Assembly (NCBI RefSeq): GCF_010211765.1 | Contig: NZ_PDWO01000002.1 | Coordinates: 163,581-227,580, forward strand | Reading direction: 5' to 3' | Origin: Pseudoxanthomonas kaohsiungensis | Lineage (GTDB): Bacteria > Pseudomonadota > Gammaproteobacteria > Xanthomonadales > Xanthomonadaceae | DNA length: 64,000 nucleotides | Shown: positions 45,534 through 55,504 of the stretch, piece after piece | How positions within the stretch are numbered: position 1 is the stretch's first letter | How the letters are laid out: each line of letters opens with the position of its first letter | Notes under the pieces: model-generated | Database searches by the model: none | What the model was told of the DNA's origin: nothing | Seen by the model: only the letters and a program-made list of their open reading frames with translations | Made by a program: the position numbers and the translations under genes

Positions 45534-48500
45534 GCCACGCGCCTGCGCACGATGCCTCGCACGACCCCTGGCTGGCCCTGCCGCTGGATGGCGTGCGCCT
45601 GATCGAGGCCTCGGCCGGTACCGGCAAGACCTTCACCCTGGCCACCCTGGTCACCCGGCTGGTGGTCGAGCGCGACCTGCGCCTGGCCCAGATACTGGCC
45701 GTGACCTTCACCGAGGCGGCCACGCAGGAGCTGCGCAAGCGCATCCGCGAACGCCTCCAGCTGGCGCTGGACCTGGCCGGCACCACCCCGGCCGACGATG
45801 AATCCCCGGAGTTCGCGCTCACCCGCGCGCTGCTCGACGCGCACCGCCAGCGCAGCGGCGAACCGGTCGACGCAGTGCGGATGCGCCTGCGCCGTGCGGT
45901 GGACGACATCGACCTGGCCGCGATCTTCACCATCCACGGCTTCTGCACGCGGGTGCTGCGCGAGCATGCGCTGGAAAGCGGACAGGGCTTCGATCCGCCC
46001 GGGCTGCTGGCCAACGACCGCGACCTGCGCGAGGAAGTGGCCGCCGACCTGTGGCGCGCGCATGCGATGGATGCGGCTGCCGTCGACGACCTGGCCGCGC
46101 TGTGGAAAGAAGGCCCGCAAGCGTTGGCTGCCGACCTCCCTGCGCTGCTGCGCGAGCCGGTCCTGCTGCCGCCGGCATTGCCGTTGCCGCCGGATCCGGC
46201 GCCGATGCTGGAGGTGGCTGGCCAGGCATTGGTCGCCGGCTTCCGCGCCCATGGCGACGACTTCCGCGCCGCGATGCTGGCGGCGGTCGAAGCCAAGGTG
46301 CTCAACGGCAACAGTTACCGCGCCGATTGGATCGACGCGCTGTGGCAGGCCTGGGCCGGCTGGTGCGTTGCGGGCGATCCCGCCGCCCCGCTGGACGAGC
46401 GCATCGCGCGCCTCACGGCCGAAGCGCTGTCGGCCAAAACCAACAAGGGCAAGGAGGCGCAGACACCGGCTTCCCCGCTATGCGCACTGATCACCGCCTA
46501 CCTGGAGGCCGGGCAGGCACAGGCGCGCTACCTGGCGCTGCGTCGAGCCGCGTTGCTGCACCGCCTGCGTGACGACGCGCGCCTGCGCATCGCCGCGCTC
46601 AAGCGCACCCGGCGCGTGCAGACCTACGACGACCTGATCGATGGCGTGGCCGACGCGCTGGACGGGCCGCAGGGCGACCAACTGGTCCGGCGCTTGCGCG
46701 AGCAGTACCGGATCGCCTTGGTCGACGAATTCCAGGACACCGACGCGCGCCAATGGCGGATCTTCGAGCGGGTGTTCGGCGCGGGTTCTCCGGAGCGGGG
46801 TCGCGAACCGGCTGATCCGGCCGGCGGGCATGGCCCGCTGGCGCCCGGTCGCGCGCGAAGCAGCGATTCGCAAGCGCGCTTCCTCGCCCTCATCGGCGAC
46901 CCCAAGCAGGCGATCTACGGTTTCCGGGGCGGCGACGTGCACACCTACCTGGAGGCCTGCGCAGTGGCCGCGCCGGCACCGGTGCTGGCGCACAACTTCC
47001 GCTCGCGGCCGTCGCTGCTGGCCGCGATCGATGCGCTGTACCGGCAGGCCGGCGGGCAGGCCTTCGTCGATGGCCGCATCGCCTTCCATCGCGTCGAGCC
47101 CGGTGGCAAACGCGCCGATGCCGACTTCCAGCGTGGCGGCACCGCCGCACCGGCGCTGACCGTGTGGCGCGCCGCCGATCCGCCGGTGGACGACAAGGGC
47201 AAGGTCAAGCCGTGGAGCGCCGGTGATTCGCGGCAGAAGGCCACCGACGCCTGCGTCGCGGCGATCCACCGCGTGCTGCGCGAGGGCCGCGACGGCACCG
47301 CCACGCTGCTCGACAAGGGCGAGGCGCGCCCGGTGCGCCCGGGCGACATCGCCGTGCTGGTGCGCAGCCATGCGGACGCCGGTCGCATCCAGCGCGCGCT
47401 GGCCGACGCCGGCATTCCCGCCGTCGCGGCCGGCAAGCAGAGCCTGTTCGCCACGGCAGAGGCGCGCGAGCTGCATGCCCTGCTGCTGGCGTTGTTGCAC
47501 GCGGCCGACGACGCGCGCCTGCGCGCCGCGTTGTCGACCGTGCTGGTCGGCGTCGATGCAGCCGGAATCGATGCGCTCGAACATGATGCCGACGCCCATC
47601 GCCACTGGCAGCACCAGGCGCTGGCCTGGCGCGAACGCCTCCTGCGCGGCGGCCCGCTGGCGCTGGTAGGCGATCTGGCCGCAGCGCAGGCCGGGCGCCT
47701 GCTGGGCCTGCTCGACGGCGAACGCCGGCTCAGCAACTATCTGCAACTGGCCGAAGCACTGCAGGAAGCGCAGGTGCGCACGCTCGGCCTGCAGGGCCTG
47801 GTCGACTGGCTCGGCCGCCGCATCGCCACCGCCGACCCGGACGACGAGAGCCAGTTGCTGCGGCTGGAATCGGACGCGCGCCGCGTGCAGATCGTGACCC
47901 TGCACAAGAGCAAGGGCCTGGAGTACCCGCTGGTGTTCCTGCCCTTCGCCGGCATCGGCGGCAAGGAGCGCAGCGCCGGTCGCAAGTGCGTGGTCCATGA
48001 CGATGGCAACGGCCGGCGCCTGCACTGGCGCCTGGACCTGCCCGAAGCGGCGTGGCCGGAGGCGGAGAAGGCCTGGAAGCAGGAGCAGCGCGCCGAGGAC
48101 GCGCGCCTGCTCTATGTCGGCCTGACCCGCGCCGAGCACGCGCTGTGGCTGGCGACCGGCGCGTTCTACCAGCACAGGGACAGTCCGCTGCACGCCATGC
48201 TCGCCGACCTGGACGCGCTGGCCGGCATCGAGGGCGTGCAGGTCGACCGGTCGCCACCGCCGTCGCTGCCGCGCCTGCCTCCGGAATCCGAAGCGGCCGT
48301 GCCACCCGCGCGCATCGCCACCCGCGCGCTGTCGCACGACTGGTGGGTGTACAGCTTCACCCAGCTGGCGCACGCCGATGCTGGCGGCGACCGGTCCAGC
48401 GCGGCCACGCTGCCCGCGGCCGGCGGCAACGATGAGCCGGTGCCACTCGACGCCACCGCCGCAGGGGCCGATCCCGGCGCCGACGACGCAGGGGGGGCGC

Positions 48501-49264
48501 CATCCGATCCGCGCTTCGCCGGCAACCGCTACGGCGTGGCCCTGCACGCGGCGTTCGAGCACGCGGACTTCGCCGCCTGGCGCGACTGGCGCCCTGGCGA
48601 CGCCGCGCCCGCCGGCGAACACGCGGTGATTGCCGCGGCGCTGGAGGACGGCGGTTACGCGGCCGCCGAGCTCGGCGACGGCATCGCCCTGACCGCCACG
48701 CTGATCGGCCACAGCCTGACGGTGGTCCTGCCCGAGGGCGTGCGCCTGTGCGACGTGCCCGCCGGCGAGCGCCGCGCGGAGATCGAATTCCAGTTCGCAC
48801 TGCAGCCGACCCGGGTCGAGGCGCTGCTGCGCCTGCTGCACGCGCATGGCGTGGTCGCCGCGCGCCAGGGCTTCGGCCTGCGCCAGCGGCTGGAAGGGCT
48901 GATGACCGGCCTGGTCGACCTGACCTACCGCCACGACGGCCGCTGGTACGTGCTCGACTACAAGTCCAACCGCCTGCCGCGCTACGACGCGCCCAGCCTG
49001 GAGGCGGCGATGGCGCACAGCGAGTACGACCTGCAGGCGCTGATCTACACCCTGGCCCTGCACCGCTGGCTGCGCTTCCGCCTCGGCGATGGCTACGACT
49101 ACGCGCGCGATTTCGGCGGCATCCGCTACCTGTTCTGCCGGGGCGTGGATGCCGCGCGCGGCGGCGCAGGCGGACCGGGCCTGCACGCGCAGCGCTTCGC
49201 CCCGGAGCTGGTGCATGCGCTCGACGCCCTGTTCGGCCTGCCGGCGTCCGGGGTGGCCGCATGA
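45530..49264 (+). CDS. recB: Exodeoxyribonuclease V subunit beta (RecB)
   Basis: 3'-5' helicase and nuclease subunit of RecBCD. 1244 residues. UvrD-type helicase motifs: Walker A IEASAGTGKTFTLATL, VDEFQDTDARQWRIF, IGDPKQAIYGFRGGD, LHKSKGLEYPLVFLPF and LLYVGLTRAEHALW. The C-terminal nuclease domain carries GLVDLTYRHDGRWYVLDYKS with the catalytic Asp and Asp-Tyr-Lys. Short insert around residues 420-445 between DEFQDT and the next motif is Gly/Pro-rich. Overlaps both neighbours by 4 bp. Confidence 0.97.
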   Translation: MSHAPAHDASHDPWLALPLDGVRLIEASAGTGKTFTLATLVTRLVVERDLRLAQILAVTFTEAATQELRKRIRERLQLALDLAGTTPADDESPEFALTRALLDAHRQRSGEPVDAVRMRLRRAVDDIDLAAIFTIHGFCTRVLREHALESGQGFDPPGLLANDRDLREEVAADLWRAHAMDAAAVDDLAALWKEGPQALAADLPALLREPVLLPPALPLPPDPAPMLEVAGQALVAGFRAHGDDFRAAMLAAVEAKVLNGNSYRADWIDALWQAWAGWCVAGDPAAPLDERIARLTAEALSAKTNKGKEAQTPASPLCALITAYLEAGQAQARYLALRRAALLHRLRDDARLRIAALKRTRRVQTYDDLIDGVADALDGPQGDQLVRRLREQYRIALVDEFQDTDARQWRIFERVFGAGSPERGREPADPAGGHGPLAPGRARSSDSQARFLALIGDPKQAIYGFRGGDVHTYLEACAVAAPAPVLAHNFRSRPSLLAAIDALYRQAGGQAFVDGRIAFHRVEPGGKRADADFQRGGTAAPALTVWRAADPPVDDKGKVKPWSAGDSRQKATDACVAAIHRVLREGRDGTATLLDKGEARPVRPGDIAVLVRSHADAGRIQRALADAGIPAVAAGKQSLFATAEARELHALLLALLHAADDARLRAALSTVLVGVDAAGIDALEHDADAHRHWQHQALAWRERLLRGGPLALVGDLAAAQAGRLLGLLDGERRLSNYLQLAEALQEAQVRTLGLQGLVDWLGRRIATADPDDESQLLRLESDARRVQIVTLHKSKGLEYPLVFLPFAGIGGKERSAGRKCVVHDDGNGRRLHWRLDLPEAAWPEAEKAWKQEQRAEDARLLYVGLTRAEHALWLATGAFYQHRDSPLHAMLADLDALAGIEGVQVDRSPPPSLPRLPPESEAAVPPARIATRALSHDWWVYSFTQLAHADAGGDRSSAATLPAAGGNDEPVPLDATAAGADPGADDAGGAPSDPRFAGNRYGVALHAAFEHADFAAWRDWRPGDAAPAGEHAVIAAALEDGGYAAAELGDGIALTATLIGHSLTVVLPEGVRLCDVPAGERRAEIEFQFALQPTRVEALLRLLHAHGVVAARQGFGLRQRLEGLMTGLVDLTYRHDGRWYVLDYKSNRLPRYDAPSLEAAMAHSEYDLQALIYTLALHRWLRFRLGDGYDYARDFGGIRYLFCRGVDAARGGAGGPGLHAQRFAPELVHALDALFGLPASGVAA

Positions 49265-51072
49265 GCCTGTTTCGCGATCTCCAGCAGGCCGGCGTGTTGC
49301 GCGCGCTGGACGATGCGCTCGCGCTGGCCCTGCGCCGGCTCGATCCGCAGACCCCCGACCTGGTGCTCGCCGGCGCCGCGCTGGCATCGCTGGCGGTGGC
49401 CCAGGGCCATGCCGGATTCGATCCGGCGCGGCCGCGGGCGCTGGTCGAGGCATCGCTGCCCTGGCCCGACGCGGACGAATGGATCGCGGAGCTGCAGGCT
49501 TCGCGCTGGGTCGCCGCACCGGATGCGGCGCTGGCCGGATCGGCGGCCGACGCGCCGCTGGTGTTCGAGCGGTTCGACGACGGTGGCAGCCTGCTCTACC
49601 TGCGCCGCTACCGCGAGTACGAACGCCAGCTCGCGGGGCGGCTGCGGCGGATCGCCGCGCAGCCGTTGCCGGTCGGGGACCGCGCCGCGCTGGCGCCATT
49701 GCTGGCGGCGCTGTTCCCGCACGCCAATGCGAGTGCCGATGCCGGCGAAGACCAGCAGGCCCGCGCCGCCGAAACGGCACTGCACCATCCGCTGCTGCTG
49801 GTCACCGGCGGACCGGGTACCGGCAAGACCACCACCATCACCCGCCTGCTCGTGCTGCTGGCCGCGCAGGCGCGCGAAGCCGGGCGCCCGGCGCCGCGCA
49901 TCGCCCTGGCCGCACCCACCGGCCGCGCCGCCGAGCGCATGGCCGGGAGCGTGCGCGGCGCCGTGCAGCAGCTCGCCGCCGCCGGCATCGAGCGCGCCCT
50001 GTGCGAGGCGCTGCCGGCGACCGGCACCACCCTGCACCGCCTGCTCGGTGCGATCCCGGATTCGCCGCGCTTCCGCCACGACGCCGACCATCCGCTGCCG
50101 TTCGACGTGGTGGTGGTCGACGAGGCCTCGATGATCGACCTGCCGCTGATGGCCAAGCTCGCCGACGCGGTCGCCGACGGTGCACGCCTGGTGCTGCTGG
50201 GCGACCCCGACCAGTTGCCGTCGGTGGAGGCCGGCGACGTGCTGGCCGGCATCCTGCACGCCGCCGACGCGGCGACGCCGGCGTTCCCCGCCGCGCACGT
50301 GCACCTGGTCCGTGGCTATCGCCAGGACGCCTCGCTGCGGCTGGCCCCGCTCGCTGCCGCGGTGCGCGACGGCGACGCGCCTGCCGCGCTGTCGCTGCTG
50401 CGCGGCGGCGACCTGGCCGGCGTGCACTTCCACGAGAACGCGCTCGACCCCTTGCAGGCGCAGCGCGAACCGCTGCTCGCGCACTGGCGCGCGCTGGCCC
50501 AGGCCACCGATCCGGCGCAGGCGCTGGCCGAGGCCGGCCGCATGCGCCTGCTCACCGCCGTGCGCGACGGCCCGCAGGGCGCGCGCACGCTCAACGCGCG
50601 GATCGAAGCACTGCTGGCCGGCACCGGCGTGGCCGGCGCGCGCGGCCGCGGCCCTTCCGGCGGGCACTTCCATGGCCGCCTGCTGCTGGTCACCGAGAAC
50701 AGCTACCGCCATGGCCTGTTCAACGGCGACATCGGCGTGTGCCTGTCCGACCCGCGCGGCGTGCCGGTCGCCTGGTTCCCCGGCGCGGACCCGGCACACC
50801 CGCGCGCGTTCCACCCGGCCGCGCTGCCCGCGCACGAGAGCGCGTTCGCGATGACCGTGCACAAGGCGCAGGGCTCGGAATTCGACACGGTCTGGCTGCT
50901 GCTGCCGGCGCGACCCAACCGCGTGCTGTCGCGCGAGCTGGTCTATACCGGCCTGACCCGGGCCCGCCGCGAGCTGCACCTGGCCGCCAGCGCATCGATC
51001 CTCGAGGCCGCCCTGGCCCGCCACGCCAGCCGTCATTCCGGGCTGGGCTGGCGGCTGCAGCAGCAGGACTGA
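49261..51072 (+). CDS. recD: Exodeoxyribonuclease V subunit alpha (RecD)
   Basis: 5'-3' helicase subunit of RecBCD. 603 residues. Walker A GGPGTGKTTTITRLL, Walker B VVVDEASMIDLPLMAKL, LGDPDQLPSVEAGDVL, TVHKAQGSEFDTVW and YTGLTRARRELHL are intact. The start lies in the recB stop (ATGA). Completes a functional-looking recCBD operon. Confidence 0.97.
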   Translation: MSLFRDLQQAGVLRALDDALALALRRLDPQTPDLVLAGAALASLAVAQGHAGFDPARPRALVEASLPWPDADEWIAELQASRWVAAPDAALAGSAADAPLVFERFDDGGSLLYLRRYREYERQLAGRLRRIAAQPLPVGDRAALAPLLAALFPHANASADAGEDQQARAAETALHHPLLLVTGGPGTGKTTTITRLLVLLAAQAREAGRPAPRIALAAPTGRAAERMAGSVRGAVQQLAAAGIERALCEALPATGTTLHRLLGAIPDSPRFRHDADHPLPFDVVVVDEASMIDLPLMAKLADAVADGARLVLLGDPDQLPSVEAGDVLAGILHAADAATPAFPAAHVHLVRGYRQDASLRLAPLAAAVRDGDAPAALSLLRGGDLAGVHFHENALDPLQAQREPLLAHWRALAQATDPAQALAEAGRMRLLTAVRDGPQGARTLNARIEALLAGTGVAGARGRGPSGGHFHGRLLLVTENSYRHGLFNGDIGVCLSDPRGVPVAWFPGADPAHPRAFHPAALPAHESAFAMTVHKAQGSEFDTVWLLLPARPNRVLSRELVYTGLTRARRELHLAASASILEAALARHASRHSGLGWRLQQQD

Positions 51073-51274
51073 CCGCACACGCGCCGCCGCGCTATCGCGC
51101 AACAAAGCGTGACCGATTTCACGGATCTCGGGTTCGCGTTGTGATGCCGGGAATCGTGGTGATGGCGGTGGCGCGGATGGGCTGGGGAGCCCGACCGCCA
51201 TCGCGCCGGCATCCTGCCCGGTCCCGCCCAACCACCTTCTGAGTCACGCCTGGGGAGCTACCCGGAGGGATCGC

Positions 51275-51382
51275 ATGCGTTACCTGTTCTGCCTGATCGG
51301 CCTGCACCGCTACCGCAAACCGACCCATGACGGCGGCATGCGCTGCAGATGCGGCCGCGTGCAATACCGCGTGCACTGGTAA
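51275..51382 (+). CDS. 35-residue Cys-containing small protein
   Basis: Starts at ATG 51275 with CGGAGGG seven bases upstream, an excellent ribosome binding site. Sequence features: an N-terminal hydrophobic MRYLFCLIGLHRYRK, then a Cys-x-Cys-Gly in MRCRCGRVQYRVHW. Three Cys and two His-type residues recall tiny zinc-ribbon proteins (DUF1660-like), but a full CxxC pair is lacking. Stop TAA is followed 49 bp later by the DUF1905 gene. Real because of the ribosome binding site and composition; function unknown. Confidence 0.65.
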   Translation: MRYLFCLIGLHRYRKPTHDGGMRCRCGRVQYRVHW

Positions 51383-51418
51383 GCCGGCGCGTTGACCGGG
51401 TGCACCAAGTGGCGCGCC

Positions 51419-51424
51419 TATACT
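51419..51424 (+). promoter_or_regulatory. -10-like box directly before the DUF1905 gene
   Basis: TATACT ends 7 nt before ATG 51432 with no ribosome binding site. TTGACC at 51392-51397 is upstream but 21 bp away, longer than optimal. Confidence 0.45.
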
Positions 51425-51431
51425 CCGCTCC

Positions 51432-51986
51432 ATGCCCAAGACCGCCACGTCCGTCCCGCTCCGCTTCAAGGCCAGGTTGCTGCGCCCGGCCGAGCCGGCC
51501 GGCGCGGACTGGATGTTCTTCGTCCTGGCGCCGGCTACCAGCGCCAGGCTGCCCACGCGCAGCCAGGTGTCGGTCGAGGGCAAGCTCGGCGGGCAGCCGT
51601 TCCAGGCCACGCTCGAACCCGACGGCGAGGGCAGCCACTGGCTGAAGGTGGAACCGGCGCTGGCCGGGGCCGCGGGCGTGGCGGCCGGCGACACGGTCGC
51701 GGTGGAGATGGCGCCGATGGCGAAGGAACCCGAGCCCGAAGTGCCGGACGACCTGCGCAAGGCGCTGGCCGCCGATCCGGCCGCGAAGGAGACCTGGGGC
51801 GACATCACCGCCGTGGCGCGGCGCGACTGGATCCAGTGGGTGACTTCGGGCAAGAAGGCGGAGACGCGGACCAGGCGCATCGAGGTGGCCTGCGACAAGC
51901 TGGCGAAGGGCCAGCGCCGGGCGTGCTGCTTCGACCGCTCCGGCATGTACAGCAAATCCCTTCGCGCGCCGGAGCCGGCGCGGTAG
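51432..51986 (+). CDS. DUF1905 / YdeI (OmdA-like) domain protein
   Basis: 184 residues. The N-terminal DUF1905 beta-barrel (VPLRFKARLLRPAEPAGADW to VAVEMAPMA) is followed by a bacteriocin-protection YdeI/OmpD-associated domain with PDDLRKALAADPAAKETW and a helical C-terminus ending CCFDRSGMYSKS. Domain combination is common in proteobacteria; the biochemical role is unknown. Convergent with the glycosyltransferase gene (5-bp gap). Confidence 0.8.
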   Translation: MPKTATSVPLRFKARLLRPAEPAGADWMFFVLAPATSARLPTRSQVSVEGKLGGQPFQATLEPDGEGSHWLKVEPALAGAAGVAAGDTVAVEMAPMAKEPEPEVPDDLRKALAADPAAKETWGDITAVARRDWIQWVTSGKKAETRTRRIEVACDKLAKGQRRACCFDRSGMYSKSLRAPEPAR

Positions 51987-51991
51987 CACCC

Positions 51992-53188
51992 TCAAGCGCG
52001 TGCGTAGCGCTCCACCAGCGCCACGGCGCTCGCGCAGCCATCCTCCAGCGCCATGCGTCCACCCAGCTCCGCCGCCCGTGCACGGACCTGCGGGCGGCTG
52101 GCGAAGTCCACCGCCCGCGCCAGGCGCGAGGCGGTGATTGAACTGCCGGACAGCGGCCGGTCCATGATCCCGGCCGCGCGCAGGCGCGCACCCCAGAAGA
52201 ACTGGTCACCGGCGAACGGCACGACCACCGAGGGAATGCCGGCGCGCGCCGCCGAATGGGTGGTGCCGGAACCGCCATGGTGGATCGCCATCGCGCAGCG
52301 CGGCAGCAGCCATTCGTGCGGGACATGGCCGACGGGATGGAAGTTCGCCGGCAGCCGCGCAGGATCCATCCCGCTCCACCCGGGATTGAACAGCGCGCGG
52401 CGGCCGCCGACCGCGCGCACCACCGCGTCCTGCAGGCGCGCGTCGTCGAAGCCGGCCATGCTGCCGAAGCCGACGTAGACCGGCGCCTCGCCGGCCGCCA
52501 GGAAGGCCTGCAGGCCGGATGGCGGCGCCCAGCCGGCCGTTGGCGGAATCCACTGCCCGGTGAGGTGCGCGTTGCCGGGCCAGTCGCGCGGCGGCGGCAC
52601 CAGCGTCGGCGAGACGCCGTACAGCATCGGGTGGCCGATCCAAAGCGAGCGCCGCGGCGGCAATCCGGCCTCGGCACGGGCGCGGTTGGTGGCGTCCCGG
52701 AACAGCCGCCACGAGGCATGCCCGAACAGCGCGTGGCTGGCTTGGTTGAACAGCCGCGGCGGGGTGAACGGCAGGAACGGCGAGGCGAAGGCCGAGGTCG
52801 GCGAGACCGGGATCAGCATCGCGCCGATCGCCTGCACCCGCAGCGCTTCGGCCACCGACAGGCCGACGAATGCGGTCAGGCCGGAGACGATCACCGCGTC
52901 GCAGCCGCGGCCGGCCTCCAGTGCCTGGCGCATCCAATCGCCGGTGTGCGCGATCGCCAGCCGGCCCAGGTTGGCGGTAATGCGCTTCATCGCGCCCTCG
53001 GCGGCCAGCGTGCCGCGGATGTCGCCGGCCAGCGCGCTGCACGGCAGGCCCAGCGACCGCACGCCATCCAGCGTGGACACATCGGCGAGCAGGTGGACCC
53101 CATGTCCGGCCCGGGACAGGGCATGGCCCAGCGCGGCCAACGGGCGGGTGTCGCCTTCGGTGCCGTAGGTGAGGATCAGCAGTCGCAT
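51992..53188 (-). CDS. UGT/MGT-like glycosyltransferase
   Basis: 398 residues of GT-B fold, family GT1. The N-terminus MRLLILTYGTEGDTRPLAAL is the acceptor-domain entry; the donor-binding signature is CAMAIHHGGSGTTHSAARAG with VVVPFAGDQFFWG following. Such enzymes glycosylate lipids, sterols or natural products (rhamnosyltransferase RhlB, macrolide GTs). The acceptor is not predictable. ATG 53188 is preceded at 6 nt by a TACCAT box and has no ribosome binding site. Confidence 0.87.
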   Translation of the reverse strand: MRLLILTYGTEGDTRPLAALGHALSRAGHGVHLLADVSTLDGVRSLGLPCSALAGDIRGTLAAEGAMKRITANLGRLAIAHTGDWMRQALEAGRGCDAVIVSGLTAFVGLSVAEALRVQAIGAMLIPVSPTSAFASPFLPFTPPRLFNQASHALFGHASWRLFRDATNRARAEAGLPPRRSLWIGHPMLYGVSPTLVPPPRDWPGNAHLTGQWIPPTAGWAPPSGLQAFLAAGEAPVYVGFGSMAGFDDARLQDAVVRAVGGRRALFNPGWSGMDPARLPANFHPVGHVPHEWLLPRCAMAIHHGGSGTTHSAARAGIPSVVVPFAGDQFFWGARLRAAGIMDRPLSGSSITASRLARAVDFASRPQVRARAAELGGRMALEDGCASAVALVERYARA

Positions 53189-53194
53189 CGGCCC

Positions 53195-53200
53195 ATGGTA
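53195..53200 (-). promoter_or_regulatory. -10-like box directly before the glycosyltransferase gene
   Basis: TACCAT on the minus strand, the same hexamer as before aceK, ending 6 nt before the start codon. Confidence 0.4.
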
Positions 53201-53335
53201 GGTGGCCGCGCGTGGCGGGCGCGTGGGATACCGCTGCCAGCACGCCCACCCCCGACTTCCGGCACCCGTGCCCGGTCTCGCCTGCAACTAACCTGACGGG
53301 CCGACTGGCATGACCGCCGCGACCCGGAGATCCCG

Positions 53336-55450
53336 TTGAAGAAGACCCTGCTGACCGCCGCCACCCTGCTGGCCCTCGGCCTCGCCGCGCCGGCCACGGC
53401 CCACGACACCGACGAATGCGCCGACGTGGCCTGCACCCAGCACTGGCTGTACGAGGGCGCAGGCGACAGCGGCGGCGGTGACACCACCGCCGCCACCCGC
53501 TACGGAACCTGGGGCATCGATACGGCCGGCATGGACCGGACGGCCTCGCCGGGCGCCGATTTCTTCGGCTTCGCCAATGGCAACTGGGCGAAGAACACCC
53601 CGATCCCGGCCGACCAGTCCAGCTACGGTTCGTTCCGGGTGCTGCGCGACCTGTCCGAGGCGCGCGTGCGCGCGCTGGTGGAGGGCCATGCGCCGGGCGA
53701 CCCGGCCACCGGCGGCGATGGCGCGAAGATCGCGGCGGTCTACCGCGGCTTCATGGACGAGGCGGCGATCGAGCAGCTCGGCGCCGCGCCGCTGCAGCCG
53801 GCGCTGGCGCGCATCCGCCAGGCGGACACCCACGCCGAACTGACCGCGCTGATGGGCGCGCGCGACACCTTCAACGTCACCCTGTTCGGCCTGGGCGTGT
53901 CCGACGACCAGCGCGACCCGGACCGCTACACCCTGTACATGAACCAGTCCGGCCTGGGCCTGGGCGACCGCGAGATGTACCTGCGCGACACCTTCGCGCC
54001 GCAGCGCGAGCGCTACCTGGCGTACATCGCGCAGATGCTCGAGCTGGGTGGCTGGACCGACCCGAAGGGCAGCGCCGAGGCGGTGCTGGCGCTGGAGACG
54101 CGCATCGCCCAGGCGCACTGGACCCGCGCCGAGAGCCGCGACCGCGACAAGACCTACAACCCGGTGGCGTTCGACGCGTTCGCGGCCTACGCGCCGGGAT
54201 TCCCTTGGGCGACCTACTTCGCCGCCGCCGGCGTCGACCATGGCGATCGCGCGGTGGTGCGCCAGTCCACCGCGATCCCGAAGCTGGCGAAGATCTTCGC
54301 CGGGACCGACGTGGCCACCCTGCAGGCCTGGCAGGCCTTCCATGCGATCGACGGGGCCGCGCCGCTGCTGTCCAGCGCGTTCGCCAACGCCCACTTCGAG
54401 TTCCGCGACAAGTTCCTGTCCGGCCAGCTCGAGCAGCGCGAGCGCTGGAAGCGCGGCGTGGCCCTGGTCGAAGCCAGCCTCGGCGAGGCGGTCGGCCGCG
54501 AATACGTGGCGCTGTATTTCCCGGCCGACGCCAAGGCCAAGATGGACGGGCTGGTGGCCAACGTGAAGGCGGCCATGGGCGCGCGCCTGGAGACGCTGGA
54601 GTGGATGAGCCCGGCGACCAAGGCCGAGGCGCGCGCGAAGCTGGCCGGCTTCGGCTTGAAGATCGGCCATCCGGAGCAGTGGCGCGATTACAGCGGCCTG
54701 CAGGTGGCCAACGGCGACGTGGTCGGCAATGCGCTGCGCTCGCGCGCGTTCGAGTGGGACTACCGCCGCGCCCGCCTGGGCCAGCCGGTCGACAAGGCCG
54801 AATGGGGCATGACCCCGCAGACGGTCAACGCCTACTACAACTCGGTCAAGAACGAGATCGTGTTCCCGGCCGCGATCCTGCAGCCGCCGTTCTTCGATCC
54901 CGATGCCGATCCGGCAGTGAACTACGGCGCCATCGGCGGGGTGATCGGCCACGAGATCATCCACGGCTTCGACGACCAGGGCCGCAAGTCCGACGGCGCC
55001 GGCATGCTGCGCGACTGGTGGACGGCCGACGACGCGGCCAAGTTCGAGGCGCAGGCCGCCAGGCTGGGCGCGCAGTACGAGGCCTATGCGTTCCCGCAGC
55101 TGCCGGGCATGCACATCAACGGCCGCACCGCGATGGGCGAGAACATCGGCGACCTCGGTGGCCTGACCATCGCCCTGGAGGCCTACCGCCGCTCGCTCGG
55201 CGGCAAGCCGGCGCCGGTGATCGACGGCTTCAGCGGCGAGCAGCGCCTGTTCCTGGGCTGGGCGCAGGTATGGCGCACCCTGTGGCGCGACGACGCGCTG
55301 CGCCAGCAGCTGGTCAACGGCACCCATTCGCCGGGCCACATCCGCGCCTTCGCCCCGCTGCGCAACATCGATGCGTGGTACGCCGCGTTCGGCATCAAGG
55401 AAGGCGATCCGCTGTACATCGCCCCGGAAGACCGCGTGCGGATCTGGTAA
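53336..55450 (+). CDS. pepO: M13 family zinc metallopeptidase (PepO/neprilysin-like)
   Basis: 704 residues from a TTG start at 53336, chosen because GGAGA precedes it and it gives the signal peptide KKTLLTAATLLALGLAAPAT. Periplasmic endopeptidase. Zinc motif GHEIIHGFDDQGR, third ligand in GENIGDLGG, substrate loop VNAYYNSVKNEIVFPA and the C-terminal VRIW are all intact. Two Cys lie near the mature N-terminus (ECADVACTQHW). Monocistronic. Confidence 0.93.
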   Translation: MKKTLLTAATLLALGLAAPATAHDTDECADVACTQHWLYEGAGDSGGGDTTAATRYGTWGIDTAGMDRTASPGADFFGFANGNWAKNTPIPADQSSYGSFRVLRDLSEARVRALVEGHAPGDPATGGDGAKIAAVYRGFMDEAAIEQLGAAPLQPALARIRQADTHAELTALMGARDTFNVTLFGLGVSDDQRDPDRYTLYMNQSGLGLGDREMYLRDTFAPQRERYLAYIAQMLELGGWTDPKGSAEAVLALETRIAQAHWTRAESRDRDKTYNPVAFDAFAAYAPGFPWATYFAAAGVDHGDRAVVRQSTAIPKLAKIFAGTDVATLQAWQAFHAIDGAAPLLSSAFANAHFEFRDKFLSGQLEQRERWKRGVALVEASLGEAVGREYVALYFPADAKAKMDGLVANVKAAMGARLETLEWMSPATKAEARAKLAGFGLKIGHPEQWRDYSGLQVANGDVVGNALRSRAFEWDYRRARLGQPVDKAEWGMTPQTVNAYYNSVKNEIVFPAAILQPPFFDPDADPAVNYGAIGGVIGHEIIHGFDDQGRKSDGAGMLRDWWTADDAAKFEAQAARLGAQYEAYAFPQLPGMHINGRTAMGENIGDLGGLTIALEAYRRSLGGKPAPVIDGFSGEQRLFLGWAQVWRTLWRDDALRQQLVNGTHSPGHIRAFAPLRNIDAWYAAFGIKEGDPLYIAPEDRVRIW

Positions 55451-55504
55451 GCCGCAGCGCGCGGCAGCGCACCGCCACCGGCCCCGTGCCGGTGGCGGCG
55501 CGGC

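Noticed and set aside
51392-51424. Conventional promoter TTGACC...TATACT before the DUF1905 gene
   Set aside because: The 21-bp spacer is too long for a standard sigma-70 promoter; only the -10 is listed.
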